DNA from: Cryomorpha ignava
GTDB taxonomy: Bacteria; Bacteroidota; Bacteroidia; Flavobacteriales_D; Cryomorphaceae
Direction of reading: 5' to 3'
Assembly: GCF_010686655.1 (NCBI RefSeq)
Contig: NZ_JAAGVY010000020.1
Span: 1 to 64,000, forward strand
DNA: 64,000 bases
Part shown: in pieces, positions 46,601 to 56,673 of the stretch
Layout of the letters: every line of letters starts with the position of its first letter
Position numbering within the stretch: position 1 is the stretch's first letter
The notes under the pieces: model-generated
The model's database searches: none
The model's input: only the letters and a program-made list of their open reading frames with translations
Told to the model about the DNA's origin: nothing
Translations under genes and position numbers: made by a program

Positions 46601-49600
46601 TTCACATTTACAGATGCGCCTACGGCAAATGCAGGAACAAATAAAATAGTTTGTGCAAACAATGCCGCAGTAGATCTTACAGGACTTGTTACAATAGCAT
46701 CAGGCGGAACCTGGAGCGGTGGATTGGGAACTTATTCTCCCAATGCAAACTCATTAACTACTACCTATTCACCAACTACAACAGAAATTAATTCAGGTTC
46801 ACTTACCCTAACGTTGACCACAACTGGTAATGGGACGTGTTCTGCTGAAACTGATGATGTACTAATTACTTTTACTCCGGCTCCAACTGCGGAAGCCGGA
46901 ATTCCAATATCTGTGTGTTCTAACAACGCGCAGGTTAGTCTTGGTGGATCCGTAACAGTAGCGGGTGGTGGAACATGGAGTGGCGGCGCCGGAACTTATA
47001 GTCCGAATGCCAACTCTCTTATCGCACTTTACAATCCTACCGCTGCCGAAATAGCAAGTGGTTCTCTAATTCTCACACTTACTACAACCGGAAACGGAAC
47101 GTGTACACAAGTACAAGATGTTGTGAGCATTTCGTTTACACCGGCACCTACCGCAAATGCAGGAGCAGATGTAACCGTTTGTAACAACAATGCCGTGGTA
47201 GATCTCAATGGATCAATCATCGGTGCCTCTGGTGGAACCTGGAGTGGTGGAAGCGGAAGCTTTAACCCCAACAATACTACACTCGGCGCCTCTTACACGC
47301 CGAGTAACGCCGAACTTTCAAATGGAACGGTAACCCTTACACTTACTACTTCCGGAAACGGGAATTGTAATGCGGTAACAGACCAAATAACTATTACCAT
47401 TACACCACCACCTACTGTAAATGCAGGAGCTGATGATGTGTATTGTGCTAACAACCCGGCTATCTCTCTCAATGGAGCAGTAACCGTAGCATCTGGTGCA
47501 ACATGGAGTGGTGGTAGTGGTTCTTTTAACCCAAATGCTTCTGCTCTTAATGCAACGTACACTCCAAGTCAAAGTGAGATTAATAATGGCTCTTTAATAC
47601 TGACATTAACTTCTACCGGAAACTCAAACTGTGTGGCCGTTACAGATCAGGTAACTTATACCTTCAGCCCGGCACCAACAGTGGAAGCTGGCATTAACCA
47701 ATCTCTTTGTGCCAATAATTCAGTAGCCTCATTAAGCGGCGTTGTAACTATTGCCACAGGTGGAACATGGAGTGGTGGTATTGGTTCTTTTGCTAATGCG
47801 AATGCACTTAACACTACATATACTCCAAATGCTACTGAAATTACAGCAGGATCTGTAAAGCTTTACCTCACGTCAACAAGCAATGGCGATTGTAATGCTG
47901 TTACAGATAGCCTCACCCTTTCTTTTACCCCAGCACCTACTGCTAATGCAAATGCAGATAGAACAGTTTGTGCCAATGCTCCTGATGTAACGCTTAATGG
48001 CGCTGTAACAGTAGCCACAGGTGGAACATGGAGCGGCGGAACGGGTTCGTTTTCAACAAATGCAAACGACTTAAGTGCTACCTACACTCCAAGCGCAGCC
48101 GAAATAACTGCCGGAACTGTAACACTAACATTGACAACTACCGGAAATGCAAATTGTAATCAGGTAACAGATCAAATGATCATTACCATTACACCGGCTC
48201 CAATTGTTAACGCTGGCGCGGATGCTGAATTTTGTGCAAACAATTCTGCTATCACTTTGGGTGGTTCGGTAACTACTGCAACAGGTGGTACCTGGAGTGG
48301 TGGTAGCGGGTCTTTCGCACCCAATGCAAATGACCTAGGTGCGGTGTACACTCCAAACCAGTCTGAACTTAATGCAGGCACACTTACACTTACATTGACT
48401 TCTACAGGAAATGGCTCATGTGTTGTTGTAACAGATGATGTAACTTATACCTTCAGTCCGGCACCAACTGCCGATGCAGGTACAGATCAATCGCTTTGTT
48501 CAAACAATGCCGTGGCTTCTCTTACGGGAGTAATCACGGTTGCCACAGGTGGAACATGGACTAGCAATGGTACAGGGGCGTTTGGAAATGCAAGCGCACT
48601 TACCACTTCTTACACTCCATCACCAGCCGATATTACTTCGGGAACTGTAACGCTGACTCTGACAACAACCGGAAACGACGATTGTAATGCGGTGACAGAT
48701 GCTGTGGTTCTCACATTTACTCCCGCTCCTACGGCAAATGCAGGAACAGATAGAACTGTTTGTGCCAATGACTCAGAAGTAACGCTTAGCGGATTAATAT
48801 CTACTGCAACCGGCGGAACATGGAGTGGTGGTTCAGGAACGTTTACACCTGATGCCAACACCTTAAACGCAACTTATACTCCAAGTGCTGCCGATATTAC
48901 TGCAGGTCTGGTAACACTAACACTCACTACCACCGGAAACGGAACATGTAATCAAGTAACAGACCAAATGGCTATTACCATTACACCTGCCCCGACTGTA
49001 AATGCAGGAATCGACGAAGAGTTTTGTGCTAACAATGCTGCAATTGCTCTTGGTGGATCTATTACAACTGCTTCAGGAGCAACGTGGAGTGGTGGAAATG
49101 GAACGTTTGCACCAAATGCAAATGACTTGAATGCCGTTTATTCGCCAAGTCAAGCCGAAATCAACGCCGGTACCTTAACATTGACATTGACTTCTACCGG
49201 AAATGGATCATGTGTACCCGTTACAGATAATGTAACATACACATTCAGTCCGGCACCAACGGTAAATGCAGGTGCAGATCAAATTCTTTGTGCAAACAAT
49301 GCCGAAGCTGCGATAACCGGAGTTATAACCATCGCTACAGGTGGAACGTGGAGTGGCGGAGCAGGAAACTTCTCGCCAAGTGCAAACTCATTGAGCGCCT
49401 TCTACACCCCGACTCCTGAAGAGATTACGGCAGGAACGGTAACTTTAAAATTAACTTCAACTGGAAATAGCGACTGCAACGCAGTAGCAGACAGCTTAAA
49501 AATAACATTTACTCCAGCTCCAATTGCAAACGCAGGTCTTGACAGAACTGTTTGTGCTAATGCTGCTGATGTAACGCTTAACGGAAGTATCTCGGTAGCT

Positions 49601-52600
49601 ACCGGCGGAACGTGGACTGGTGGATCGGGAACTTTTGCTCCTGATGCAAACACACTAAACGCTGTTTACGCACCGAGTGCAGATGATATTACAAACGGTA
49701 CAGTAACGCTTACCCTTACTACCACCGGAAACGGGACTTGTATTCAGGTAACCAACCAAATGGTTATTACCATTACCCCTGAACCTACGGTGGAAGCCGG
49801 AACAGGAACAGAATATTGTTCTAACAATGCAGCTATCTCTCTAAATGGAGCAGTAACGACTGCCACCGGTGGAATCTGGAGCGGCGGAAATGGGACGTAT
49901 GCGCCCAATGCAAATACACTAAATGCTGTTTATTCACCAAGCCAGGCCGAGATAAATTCAGGTTCAATTACACTGACTTTAACTTCCAGTGGAAATGGAT
50001 CTTGTGTATCAGTAAATGATGCTGTAACATTTACATTCGGACCTGCGCCAACAGCAAATGCTGGAGCAAACCAATCTCTTTGTGCCAACAATGCAGTAGT
50101 AGAACTTACAGGTTCTGTTACCGTTGCAACTGGTGGAACCTGGAGCGGTGGTGCCGGAACTTTCTTGAATGCAAACGCATTAAATACGTTCTATACGCCA
50201 ACAGCTGCCGAAATTACTGCTGGAACGGTGACGCTTACGCTCACTACAACTGGAAATGACGATTGTAGCGCGGTATCTGACGATATTGTAATAAACTTTA
50301 CGCCAGCCCCAACTTCAAATGCCGGTACAGATAAAACGGTTTGTGCAAACGATCCGGAAGTGAATCTGAATGGATCAGTATCTATTGCCACAGGTGGAAC
50401 CTGGAGCGGTGGGTCTGGAACATTTACGCCTGATGCAAATGCACTTAACGCAATTTATACACCGAGCGCAGCAGATATCTCTGCTGGTACAGTAACCTTA
50501 GCACTTACTACTACAGGAAATGCAAATTGTAATCAGGTAATAGATCAAATGGTTATTACCATTACACCTGCACCAGTAGTAGATGCAGGAATAGGTTCAG
50601 AGCTTTGTGCAAACAATGCTGTAATAAGCCTTAATGGTTCAGTAACAGGAGCTACAGGCGGAACGTGGAGCGGTGGTACTGGTACGTTTTCACCAAATGC
50701 AAATACACTTAATGCCAGCTACACACCAAGCCAGGGCGAGATCAATTCAACATCGCTTACCTTGACTTTAACTTCTACAGGAAATGGCCTTTGCCTTTCG
50801 GTAAATGATGCGGTAACCTATACTTTTAGCCCTGCACCTACTGTCAACGCCGGTATAGATCAAACACTTTGTGCAAACAATTCGGTAGCCACTTTGAGTG
50901 GTGCCGTAACGGTTGCCACAGGTGGAACGTGGACAGGTGGAGCCGGTACATTTGCGAATGCAAACGCACTATCAACATCTTACACGCCAACAGCGGGCGA
51001 AATTGCTGTCGGAAGTGTTACGCTTACGCTTACCACAACCGGTAATGACGATTGTAATGCGGTGGCAGATAGCCTGAAGCTTACATTTACACCTGCTCCA
51101 GTCGCAAACGCGGGGACAGACAAAACGGTTTGTGCTAACAATGTAGAAGTAAACTTAAATGGAAACGTTTCAGTTGCTACTGGTGGAATATGGTCTGGTG
51201 GTAACGGAACTTTCGACCCGAGCAATACTGCGCTAAGTGCGGTTTACACCCCATCTGCTGCCGAAATTGCAGCCGGTCAGGTTACGCTTACACTTACTAC
51301 TTCCGGAAATGGAAATTGTGTGCCCGAATCTGATAATGTGCTGATTACCATAAACCCGGAGCCTATTGTAAACGCGGGTACTGACTTAACAATTTGTTCT
51401 AACAATGCCACATTCAATTTAAATGGAAGTGTAACCAATGCAGCTGGCGGACAATGGTCTGGTGGATTGGGTGTTTACTCGGGTGGTAATACCAACTTGA
51501 GTGCAACATACACGCCTACACTTCCCGAAATTGTAGCAGGATCGGTAACTTTTACGCTTACTTCTACCGGAAACGCGGGATGTATAGCAGTAACAGACCA
51601 AATGGTTGTAACATTTACACCATCGCCTACAGTTAATGCAGGTACAGACATTACGCTTTGTGCATCTGCTCCAGTAGCAACTCTCAATGGTAACTTTACA
51701 GTATCTGGTGGAGCGCAATGGAGTGGTGGAAATGGCACATATTCGCCAAATGCACTTGCAATGAACGCTACTTACACGCCAACTGCTGCAGAATTAGCAA
51801 GTGGAAGTGTTACGCTTACTCTAACAACTATCAGCAATGGTAACTGTTTGGCTGAAAGTGATGTGGTGGTAATTAATTACGACCCACAACCTACAGTTAA
51901 TGCAGGTGCCAATTTGGTGTCATGCGCCAATAATTCTGGTGTTGCACTCAATGGTTCATTTACTAACGCAAGTGGTGTAGAATGGAGTGGTGGTATGGGC
52001 TTTTACGATCCAAGTAATGAAGATCCATCTGCGAACTACACGCCAAGCAATGCCGAGATAATAAATGGTGGTGTAACGCTTACTCTTACTTCTGTTGGTT
52101 CTGGAGCTTGTGCTGATGTAACAGATAATGTAACAATTACAATAAACCCGGCACCTATAGTAGCCGCCGGCGACGACAAAACTATTTGTGCAAACAATAA
52201 TTTGGTTCAACTTAACGGAACTATCCAGTTTGCCGGTGGCGGTCAATGGTCTGGTGGATCGGGAACTTTCTCGCCTAGCGCCAATGCACTATCCGCAACG
52301 TATCAGCCAAGTGCAGCCGACTTATCAGCAGGGCTGGTAACGCTCACACTTTCGAGCACAGGAATTGGAACTTGTAATGTGGTGACCGACCAATTGGTAA
52401 TAACATTTACACCAGCACCTATTGCAGATGCCGGTACAGATATTACTGCTTGTGAAAACAATGCCACGGTTCAACTTAGTGGTTCGTTTACTGTAGCCGA
52501 AGGTGCAAACTGGAGCGGTGGTACAGGATCATTTAATCCAAATGCGAGCACCATGAACGCGCAGTACACGCCATCGCAATCAGAATTGAATAATGGATCG

Positions 52601-55600
52601 GTAACGCTTACGCTTACTACATTCGGTAATGGAAATTGCTTGCAAGCAAGCGACCAGGTAGTAATAAACTTTACACCTGCTCCGGAAGTTGATGCTGGCG
52701 AAGACTACTTTGTTTGTGTAGATGAATTAATTGTACCACTAGAAGGCCAAGTGTCTGGCCCAACTAATACTGGTATTTGGACTACATCCGGAACTGGTGT
52801 GTTCGTGCCAAATGCATCTGTACTTAACGGTACTTACCAAGTTTCTTCTGCCGATTCATTGGCAGGTGTGATAACGCTGACACTTACATCTTCTTCTAAT
52901 GGTTTATGTACTCCGGTAACCGATGAGATTTTAGTATATATTTCTCCGGCAGGAACTGCAAATGCAGGAGCCGATCAAGCGATTTGTAAAAACAATCCCA
53001 ATATAGCCGTAACAGGTGTAATTGGTGGAGCTGCGACTAGCGGAACATGGTTAACAAGTGGTACTGGAGTGTTTACACCAAATGCAAATCAGCCATTGGT
53101 TAATTATATACCGAGTACAGCAGATCTTGCCGCAGGAAATGTGACGCTTACTTTTGCAGTAAATTCATGTAACCAGGCTACAGATGATGTGATAATCACT
53201 TTCACTCCATCGCCAGTAGTTGCAGCAGGAGCCGATATTACAGTTTGTTCATCTGAAAGCGATGTACAACTATTAGGCTCTGTAAGTGGTGCTTCTGCAA
53301 CGGGTCTTTGGACATCGAGCGGAAGCGGAAACTTTATTCCAAATGCCAACACACTCAATGCTACATATGAATTCTCTGCTGATGATGCAGATGATCAGAT
53401 AATTACACTTATTCTGAAAGCTACCGATATTGGAAATTGTATAAACGTTAGCGATACGCTTACGCTAAACATATTTCCGGAAGGAACGGCAAATGCTGGT
53501 GCTGACGTAATAGCTTGTGATAACAATCCGGAAGTACAACTTGCGGGTGTTCTTACAGGTGCCGATCAGGCCTTGTGGACTACCAGTGGAACAGGAACTT
53601 TTGCGCCAAATGCACAAACACTTAATGCGACTTACGTGCCAAGCGCAGGCGACCTTGTAAACGGATCAGTAAACCTGATTCTGGCTGGTGTGAATAGCTG
53701 TAACAATGCTACCGACTTTATGAACATCTCATTTACGGATGGCCCGGAAGTGCAAGCCGGCCCAGACCAGGCTGCTTGTGGCGATGTGTTCCCATTCCAG
53801 GTAACTGGTACCTTTGCTAACTCTACCGGAGCGCAATGGAGTACTTCAGGAACCGGTACTTTCCAGAATGCGAACAATCCGAACACATTCTATGTAGCCA
53901 GCCAAAATGATATAGACCAAGGTGGCGTATTCCTTATGCTTACATCTACCGGAAACGGAAATTGTTTCCCTGTTACTGATTCACTTCTTATCTCAATAAG
54001 CAGCGGTGTAACCGTTGAAGCGGGCGAAGACAGATCAGCTTGTGTAGATGCAGGTACAATACAACTTTATGGTAATATTAGTAACGGCTCTACTACGGGT
54101 ACCTGGACAACATCGGGTAACGGAACATTTAGCCCCAATGCAAATGCTATAAATGCGGTTTACAACTTTACTCAGCAAGATATAGATGCAGGCAGCCTTA
54201 CGCTTACACTAACTTCTACTAACAATGGAATTTGTAATCCGGCAAGCGACAACTTTGAACTTACCTTTGGTACGGCAGCTTATGTATTTGCCGGTTCAAA
54301 TATAAATGAATGTGTAACAATTGACTTAGTTGAACTGCACGGTATTGTGAGCAGCGAAACCAATACAGGCGTATGGTCAACTGCCGGCGATGGTACATTC
54401 TTCCCGAACATAGTAGCGCTTGACGCCTTCTATGAACCGGGGCCAAACGACCTCTCAAATGGTGATGTAGAAATTACACTTACTTCTACTAATTCGGCAC
54501 TTTGTTCTGAAACCAATTCTACGCTAACGGTTAACTTCCAGTCACTACCAGTTGCAGATGCCGCAGCAAATCAGGTGATATGTGGTGATATTGAGGCGGT
54601 ACAAATGCTCGGAAATGTGCAAGGAGCAACCGGTGGAATATGGAGTACGGCAGGTAGCGGTACATTCTTCCCGAATGACTCTGTACTGACAGCACTTTAC
54701 ACGCCTTCATCGGCCGATAGCCTAAATGGCTCGGTAACGCTGACGCTTACAACTTACGGCAACGGCGCATGTGGAGGTGATATGGATCAAATGCAAATCC
54801 TCTTCTCGGGAGCTGTTACAGCCATAGCGGGATCAGATCAAAATGTCTGTATAGACGAAGATGTGGTCTCTCTTGCGGGAGCAGTAGAAGGTAGCGATGC
54901 CTACCAATGGGGTACGATGGGTACAGGTAGTTTTGTGCCTTCGTCTGCCAATCTTACAACAAATTATGAACCATCTGAAGCGGATAAAGCACTAGGAAGT
55001 GTAACGCTTTACTTGCAGGCTGCAGGTACAGGTAACTGTCCGTCAGATACTGATTCGCTTAATGTTACTTTCGATGCCCTTCCGGTAATAGTTACTCAGG
55101 CAAATGTAGAGTCTTGTGTTACGAGCGACGAAGTGGCACTTGCATCAGATGTTTCGGGAGCAGCTTCTGTACTTTGGCAGTCTAATGGCGGTGGTACTTT
55201 TAGTCCGAATGCAAACGTACAAGATGTGGTTTATCTGCCAACGGCAGGAGAAATTGCATCTGGCAATACAATGGTAACAATATCTGCCATTTCAGGAAAC
55301 GCTTGTGGGACTCTTACTGAATCAGTAACAATAAGCTTCCGCCAAACAGCGGTAGTAAATGCCGGAGCAGATATGGTGGCTTGTGAAACAGATGGCGCAA
55401 TTACACTTTCCGGTGCTGTGAGTGGAGCCGGTTATGAAGGCCAATGGAGCACAAATGCTTTTGGAAGCTTTAGCCCAGTTGCCACGCAACTTGATGCCGA
55501 CTATACTTTTGGAAACAACGATATATTGATTGGATCGGCCAGATTAATTCTGACTTCAACCAATAACGGAGCTTGTCCTGCAGTAAGCGACACAGTAGAA

Positions 55601-56653
55601 GTAGCTATCAACAGACAAGCTACTGCAAATGCAGGTGCTGACGATTTTGTATGTAAATCTTCCGGAATGGTGGCAATGAATGGTACAGCTCAATTTGCTG
55701 AATCTACCATGTGGACTACGCTCGGTGATGGTGTATTCTTGCCTTCCGGCGAAGAGCTTGATACAGAGTATGTAATTGGTAATGCAGATGGCAATAGCGG
55801 ATCGGTTAATCTGATTCTTACAGCCACAGCCCTGGCCGGTTGTGCAGATAAGAGCGATACTGTAACCGTAAACATTAGCAACCCGCTTGCGGCAGGCTTT
55901 AGCCAGGGCAATGCTTGTGCAGAGTCTACCATTCAATTTGTTGACGAAACTGAAGTCTTTGCCGGATCTATTTCGAGCTGGAGATGGGATTTTGGTAATG
56001 GAAACATATCCAATCAGCAGAATCCGCAGTTTGTTTACAGCACTCCCGGTTCGCGTAGTGTAGAGCTGGTGGTATCAAGCACACTGGGATGTAACGACAC
56101 TATAGTACAACTGGTAAATGTGGTAGAAGGACCTAAAGCGAGCTTTGAAATCAGCGACAATCCCGCCCCAATCAATTTTGATGTGCGGTTTACAGATACG
56201 TCTGTGGGCGCTCAATCGTGGGACTGGGCATTTGGCGATGTGATTGGATTTTCAAATATCCAAAATCCAACCCATGAGTACATTACTGATGGAAACTACG
56301 ATGTAACACTGGTTGTAACCGGCGAATCGGGATGTACAGATACTTCAAGAACAACCATTGTGATAGAAGGATTTCTGGTATTGCCGCCAAGGCTTCCAAA
56401 TACCTTCTCGCCAAATGGCGACGGAATCAACGATGTGTACTTGGTACGCGGTGGTCCGTTTACAGAACTTGAATTTACAGTCTATGACGGCTGGGGTAGT
56501 AAAATCTTTAAAACGACCGACCAGAATATTGGTTGGGACGGAACAGAAGGTGGAAAGCAATCGCCCGTAGGTGTATATGTTTACACAGTTCGCGCGACTA
56601 ACCTAACCGGAGATGATTTTGACTACTCTGGTAAAATCAACTTAATACGATAA
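43652..56653 (+). CDS. Giant repetitive T9SS adhesin (SprB-like architecture)
   Basis: This 4333-residue precursor has a signal peptide (about 1-34, ends ATAQ). An IgGFc-binding-like N-terminal domain follows (about 36-460; FWFAPPEVSQGHAG, FDIVATEDNTTILIYP). Then come 41 tandem repeats of about 88 residues (463-4080). Each has a Cys near position 10 (AGxDxTVCANN) and another near 70 (GNGxC), probably forming a disulfide, plus ATGGTWSGGSGTF and YTPSxxEIxxGxVTLTLTxTG motifs. Two PKD-like domains follow (about 4081-4245; WRWDFGNG, WDWAFGD). A gliding-associated type B T9SS domain ends the protein (LPNTFSPNGDGIND, VYDGWGSKIF). The repeat type differs from the Pfam SprB repeat. It is followed by a SprF-type gene, its likely export partner. 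It is a probable filamentous surface adhesin for attachment or gliding. Confidence 0.9.
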   Translation: MLNSPSKLLKLLSGFASIFVFFAFLLTFSNSATAQTSTEFWFAPPEVSQGHAGSVPIYLRLAAGAVPATVTIEMPANAAAFNGGSPIVVNIPANGSYTETLSAFVNILETRPTGVVRNTGLKITSTADITAIYEVSPGNNPDIWALKGLNGLGTEFYTPFQNIWPNGGYTPTPYTSFDIVATEDNTTILIYPTADLDGGQPAFQSFTITLNEGETYSGSVTDPANPINNPTGSQIISDKPIAVSIKDDSINPTGYGGCRDLNGDQLVPVNIVGDEYIVNKGALNSDDLAMVVATQNNTVIEVDGVVVATLFNGETYRIQISNALTYITGSKPFYLIHVSGFGCETGTALLPPLNCAGSEQVSFVRSTGESFFINLLVPAGNEDAFVLNGNATIIDPGVFNVVPGTGGYWVGAQIQFNTTQIPVGTANLLVNTEEVFSMGLINGGASSGCRFGYFSQFSAEIIVDAGVDQTVCANRITQLAGDITGGATNGVWTSNGTGSFSPDEFALDAIYEPTPADLSAGSVTLTLTSVSNCFPVEDEVEITYTPAPIVDAGLAITACENNTVVTLNGYVDVASGAIWSGGAGTYSPHSGVLSATYTPSAAEVTNGSVQLYLTSTGNGNCFAEIDSVLITFGPPPTANAGADQTLCQNNNVAQLNGAVTIAGGGEWSSPTGGSFLPSNQSLTPTYTPSNSDLITGSVTITFTTTNNSGCSAVADQMVITYTDAPEVDAASDRTVCKNNADVILNGSVVNATGGTWTTGGSGTFAPDANTLNATYTPSLNDKLNGSVSLTLTSTGNGDCIAESDVMIISFTDAPTVNAGVDGSVCSNNSAITLNGSLTIATIGIWSTTTGGSFNNSTNLNAIYTPSATDISNGSVTLTLESLDNGTCSAVTDDVTYTFTAPPTANAGLDRDICENNAAITLNGSVTLAGGGAWSGGSGSYSPDNTTLNAVYTPTPSEISSGSVTLTLSTTANGTCSPVTDQVVFTFTDAPTANAGTNKIVCANNAAVDLTGLVTIASGGTWSGGLGTYSPNANSLTTTYSPTTTEINSGSLTLTLTTTGNGTCSAETDDVLITFTPAPTAEAGIPISVCSNNAQVSLGGSVTVAGGGTWSGGAGTYSPNANSLIALYNPTAAEIASGSLILTLTTTGNGTCTQVQDVVSISFTPAPTANAGADVTVCNNNAVVDLNGSIIGASGGTWSGGSGSFNPNNTTLGASYTPSNAELSNGTVTLTLTTSGNGNCNAVTDQITITITPPPTVNAGADDVYCANNPAISLNGAVTVASGATWSGGSGSFNPNASALNATYTPSQSEINNGSLILTLTSTGNSNCVAVTDQVTYTFSPAPTVEAGINQSLCANNSVASLSGVVTIATGGTWSGGIGSFANANALNTTYTPNATEITAGSVKLYLTSTSNGDCNAVTDSLTLSFTPAPTANANADRTVCANAPDVTLNGAVTVATGGTWSGGTGSFSTNANDLSATYTPSAAEITAGTVTLTLTTTGNANCNQVTDQMIITITPAPIVNAGADAEFCANNSAITLGGSVTTATGGTWSGGSGSFAPNANDLGAVYTPNQSELNAGTLTLTLTSTGNGSCVVVTDDVTYTFSPAPTADAGTDQSLCSNNAVASLTGVITVATGGTWTSNGTGAFGNASALTTSYTPSPADITSGTVTLTLTTTGNDDCNAVTDAVVLTFTPAPTANAGTDRTVCANDSEVTLSGLISTATGGTWSGGSGTFTPDANTLNATYTPSAADITAGLVTLTLTTTGNGTCNQVTDQMAITITPAPTVNAGIDEEFCANNAAIALGGSITTASGATWSGGNGTFAPNANDLNAVYSPSQAEINAGTLTLTLTSTGNGSCVPVTDNVTYTFSPAPTVNAGADQILCANNAEAAITGVITIATGGTWSGGAGNFSPSANSLSAFYTPTPEEITAGTVTLKLTSTGNSDCNAVADSLKITFTPAPIANAGLDRTVCANAADVTLNGSISVATGGTWTGGSGTFAPDANTLNAVYAPSADDITNGTVTLTLTTTGNGTCIQVTNQMVITITPEPTVEAGTGTEYCSNNAAISLNGAVTTATGGIWSGGNGTYAPNANTLNAVYSPSQAEINSGSITLTLTSSGNGSCVSVNDAVTFTFGPAPTANAGANQSLCANNAVVELTGSVTVATGGTWSGGAGTFLNANALNTFYTPTAAEITAGTVTLTLTTTGNDDCSAVSDDIVINFTPAPTSNAGTDKTVCANDPEVNLNGSVSIATGGTWSGGSGTFTPDANALNAIYTPSAADISAGTVTLALTTTGNANCNQVIDQMVITITPAPVVDAGIGSELCANNAVISLNGSVTGATGGTWSGGTGTFSPNANTLNASYTPSQGEINSTSLTLTLTSTGNGLCLSVNDAVTYTFSPAPTVNAGIDQTLCANNSVATLSGAVTVATGGTWTGGAGTFANANALSTSYTPTAGEIAVGSVTLTLTTTGNDDCNAVADSLKLTFTPAPVANAGTDKTVCANNVEVNLNGNVSVATGGIWSGGNGTFDPSNTALSAVYTPSAAEIAAGQVTLTLTTSGNGNCVPESDNVLITINPEPIVNAGTDLTICSNNATFNLNGSVTNAAGGQWSGGLGVYSGGNTNLSATYTPTLPEIVAGSVTFTLTSTGNAGCIAVTDQMVVTFTPSPTVNAGTDITLCASAPVATLNGNFTVSGGAQWSGGNGTYSPNALAMNATYTPTAAELASGSVTLTLTTISNGNCLAESDVVVINYDPQPTVNAGANLVSCANNSGVALNGSFTNASGVEWSGGMGFYDPSNEDPSANYTPSNAEIINGGVTLTLTSVGSGACADVTDNVTITINPAPIVAAGDDKTICANNNLVQLNGTIQFAGGGQWSGGSGTFSPSANALSATYQPSAADLSAGLVTLTLSSTGIGTCNVVTDQLVITFTPAPIADAGTDITACENNATVQLSGSFTVAEGANWSGGTGSFNPNASTMNAQYTPSQSELNNGSVTLTLTTFGNGNCLQASDQVVINFTPAPEVDAGEDYFVCVDELIVPLEGQVSGPTNTGIWTTSGTGVFVPNASVLNGTYQVSSADSLAGVITLTLTSSSNGLCTPVTDEILVYISPAGTANAGADQAICKNNPNIAVTGVIGGAATSGTWLTSGTGVFTPNANQPLVNYIPSTADLAAGNVTLTFAVNSCNQATDDVIITFTPSPVVAAGADITVCSSESDVQLLGSVSGASATGLWTSSGSGNFIPNANTLNATYEFSADDADDQIITLILKATDIGNCINVSDTLTLNIFPEGTANAGADVIACDNNPEVQLAGVLTGADQALWTTSGTGTFAPNAQTLNATYVPSAGDLVNGSVNLILAGVNSCNNATDFMNISFTDGPEVQAGPDQAACGDVFPFQVTGTFANSTGAQWSTSGTGTFQNANNPNTFYVASQNDIDQGGVFLMLTSTGNGNCFPVTDSLLISISSGVTVEAGEDRSACVDAGTIQLYGNISNGSTTGTWTTSGNGTFSPNANAINAVYNFTQQDIDAGSLTLTLTSTNNGICNPASDNFELTFGTAAYVFAGSNINECVTIDLVELHGIVSSETNTGVWSTAGDGTFFPNIVALDAFYEPGPNDLSNGDVEITLTSTNSALCSETNSTLTVNFQSLPVADAAANQVICGDIEAVQMLGNVQGATGGIWSTAGSGTFFPNDSVLTALYTPSSADSLNGSVTLTLTTYGNGACGGDMDQMQILFSGAVTAIAGSDQNVCIDEDVVSLAGAVEGSDAYQWGTMGTGSFVPSSANLTTNYEPSEADKALGSVTLYLQAAGTGNCPSDTDSLNVTFDALPVIVTQANVESCVTSDEVALASDVSGAASVLWQSNGGGTFSPNANVQDVVYLPTAGEIASGNTMVTISAISGNACGTLTESVTISFRQTAVVNAGADMVACETDGAITLSGAVSGAGYEGQWSTNAFGSFSPVATQLDADYTFGNNDILIGSARLILTSTNNGACPAVSDTVEVAINRQATANAGADDFVCKSSGMVAMNGTAQFAESTMWTTLGDGVFLPSGEELDTEYVIGNADGNSGSVNLILTATALAGCADKSDTVTVNISNPLAAGFSQGNACAESTIQFVDETEVFAGSISSWRWDFGNGNISNQQNPQFVYSTPGSRSVELVVSSTLGCNDTIVQLVNVVEGPKASFEISDNPAPINFDVRFTDTSVGAQSWDWAFGDVIGFSNIQNPTHEYITDGNYDVTLVVTGESGCTDTSRTTIVIEGFLVLPPRLPNTFSPNGDGINDVYLVRGGPFTELEFTVYDGWGSKIFKTTDQNIGWDGTEGGKQSPVGVYVYTVRATNLTGDDFDYSGKINLIR
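45038..55891 (+). repeat. 41-copy protein-coding repeat array (about 264 bp per unit)
   Basis: The array codes for the adhesin stalk. Repeats 6-29 are very similar to each other (WSGGxGTF type). Repeats 1-5 and 30-41 are more diverged, the latter using WTTSGTGTF-type loops and occasional length changes. The gradient fits recent amplification in the middle and older units at the edges. Confidence 0.9.
47417..51367 (+). repeat. Higher-order repeat: three-repeat unit (X-Y-Z) present five times
   Basis: Repeats 10-24 fall into three types in strict order. X ends TYTFSPAPT and usually has xxFCANNxAI; Y has xQSLCANNxVAxL and is often one residue shorter; Z has RTVCANxPEVTLNG and NCNQVTDQMVITITP. 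The five super-units are 47417-48205, 48206-48997, 48998-49789, 49790-50578 and 50579-51367. Their lengths are 789, 792, 792, 789 and 789 bp. Confidence 0.85.
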
Positions 56654-56673
56654 TCTTGATTAATACAATAGTG

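Noticed and set aside
45536-53886. Many open minus-strand frames of 80-170 codons inside the giant adhesin gene.
   Set aside because: They recur with the 264-bp and roughly 790-bp periods, follow the codon bias of the plus-strand repeat, and have no independent start signals or domains. They are antisense shadows.
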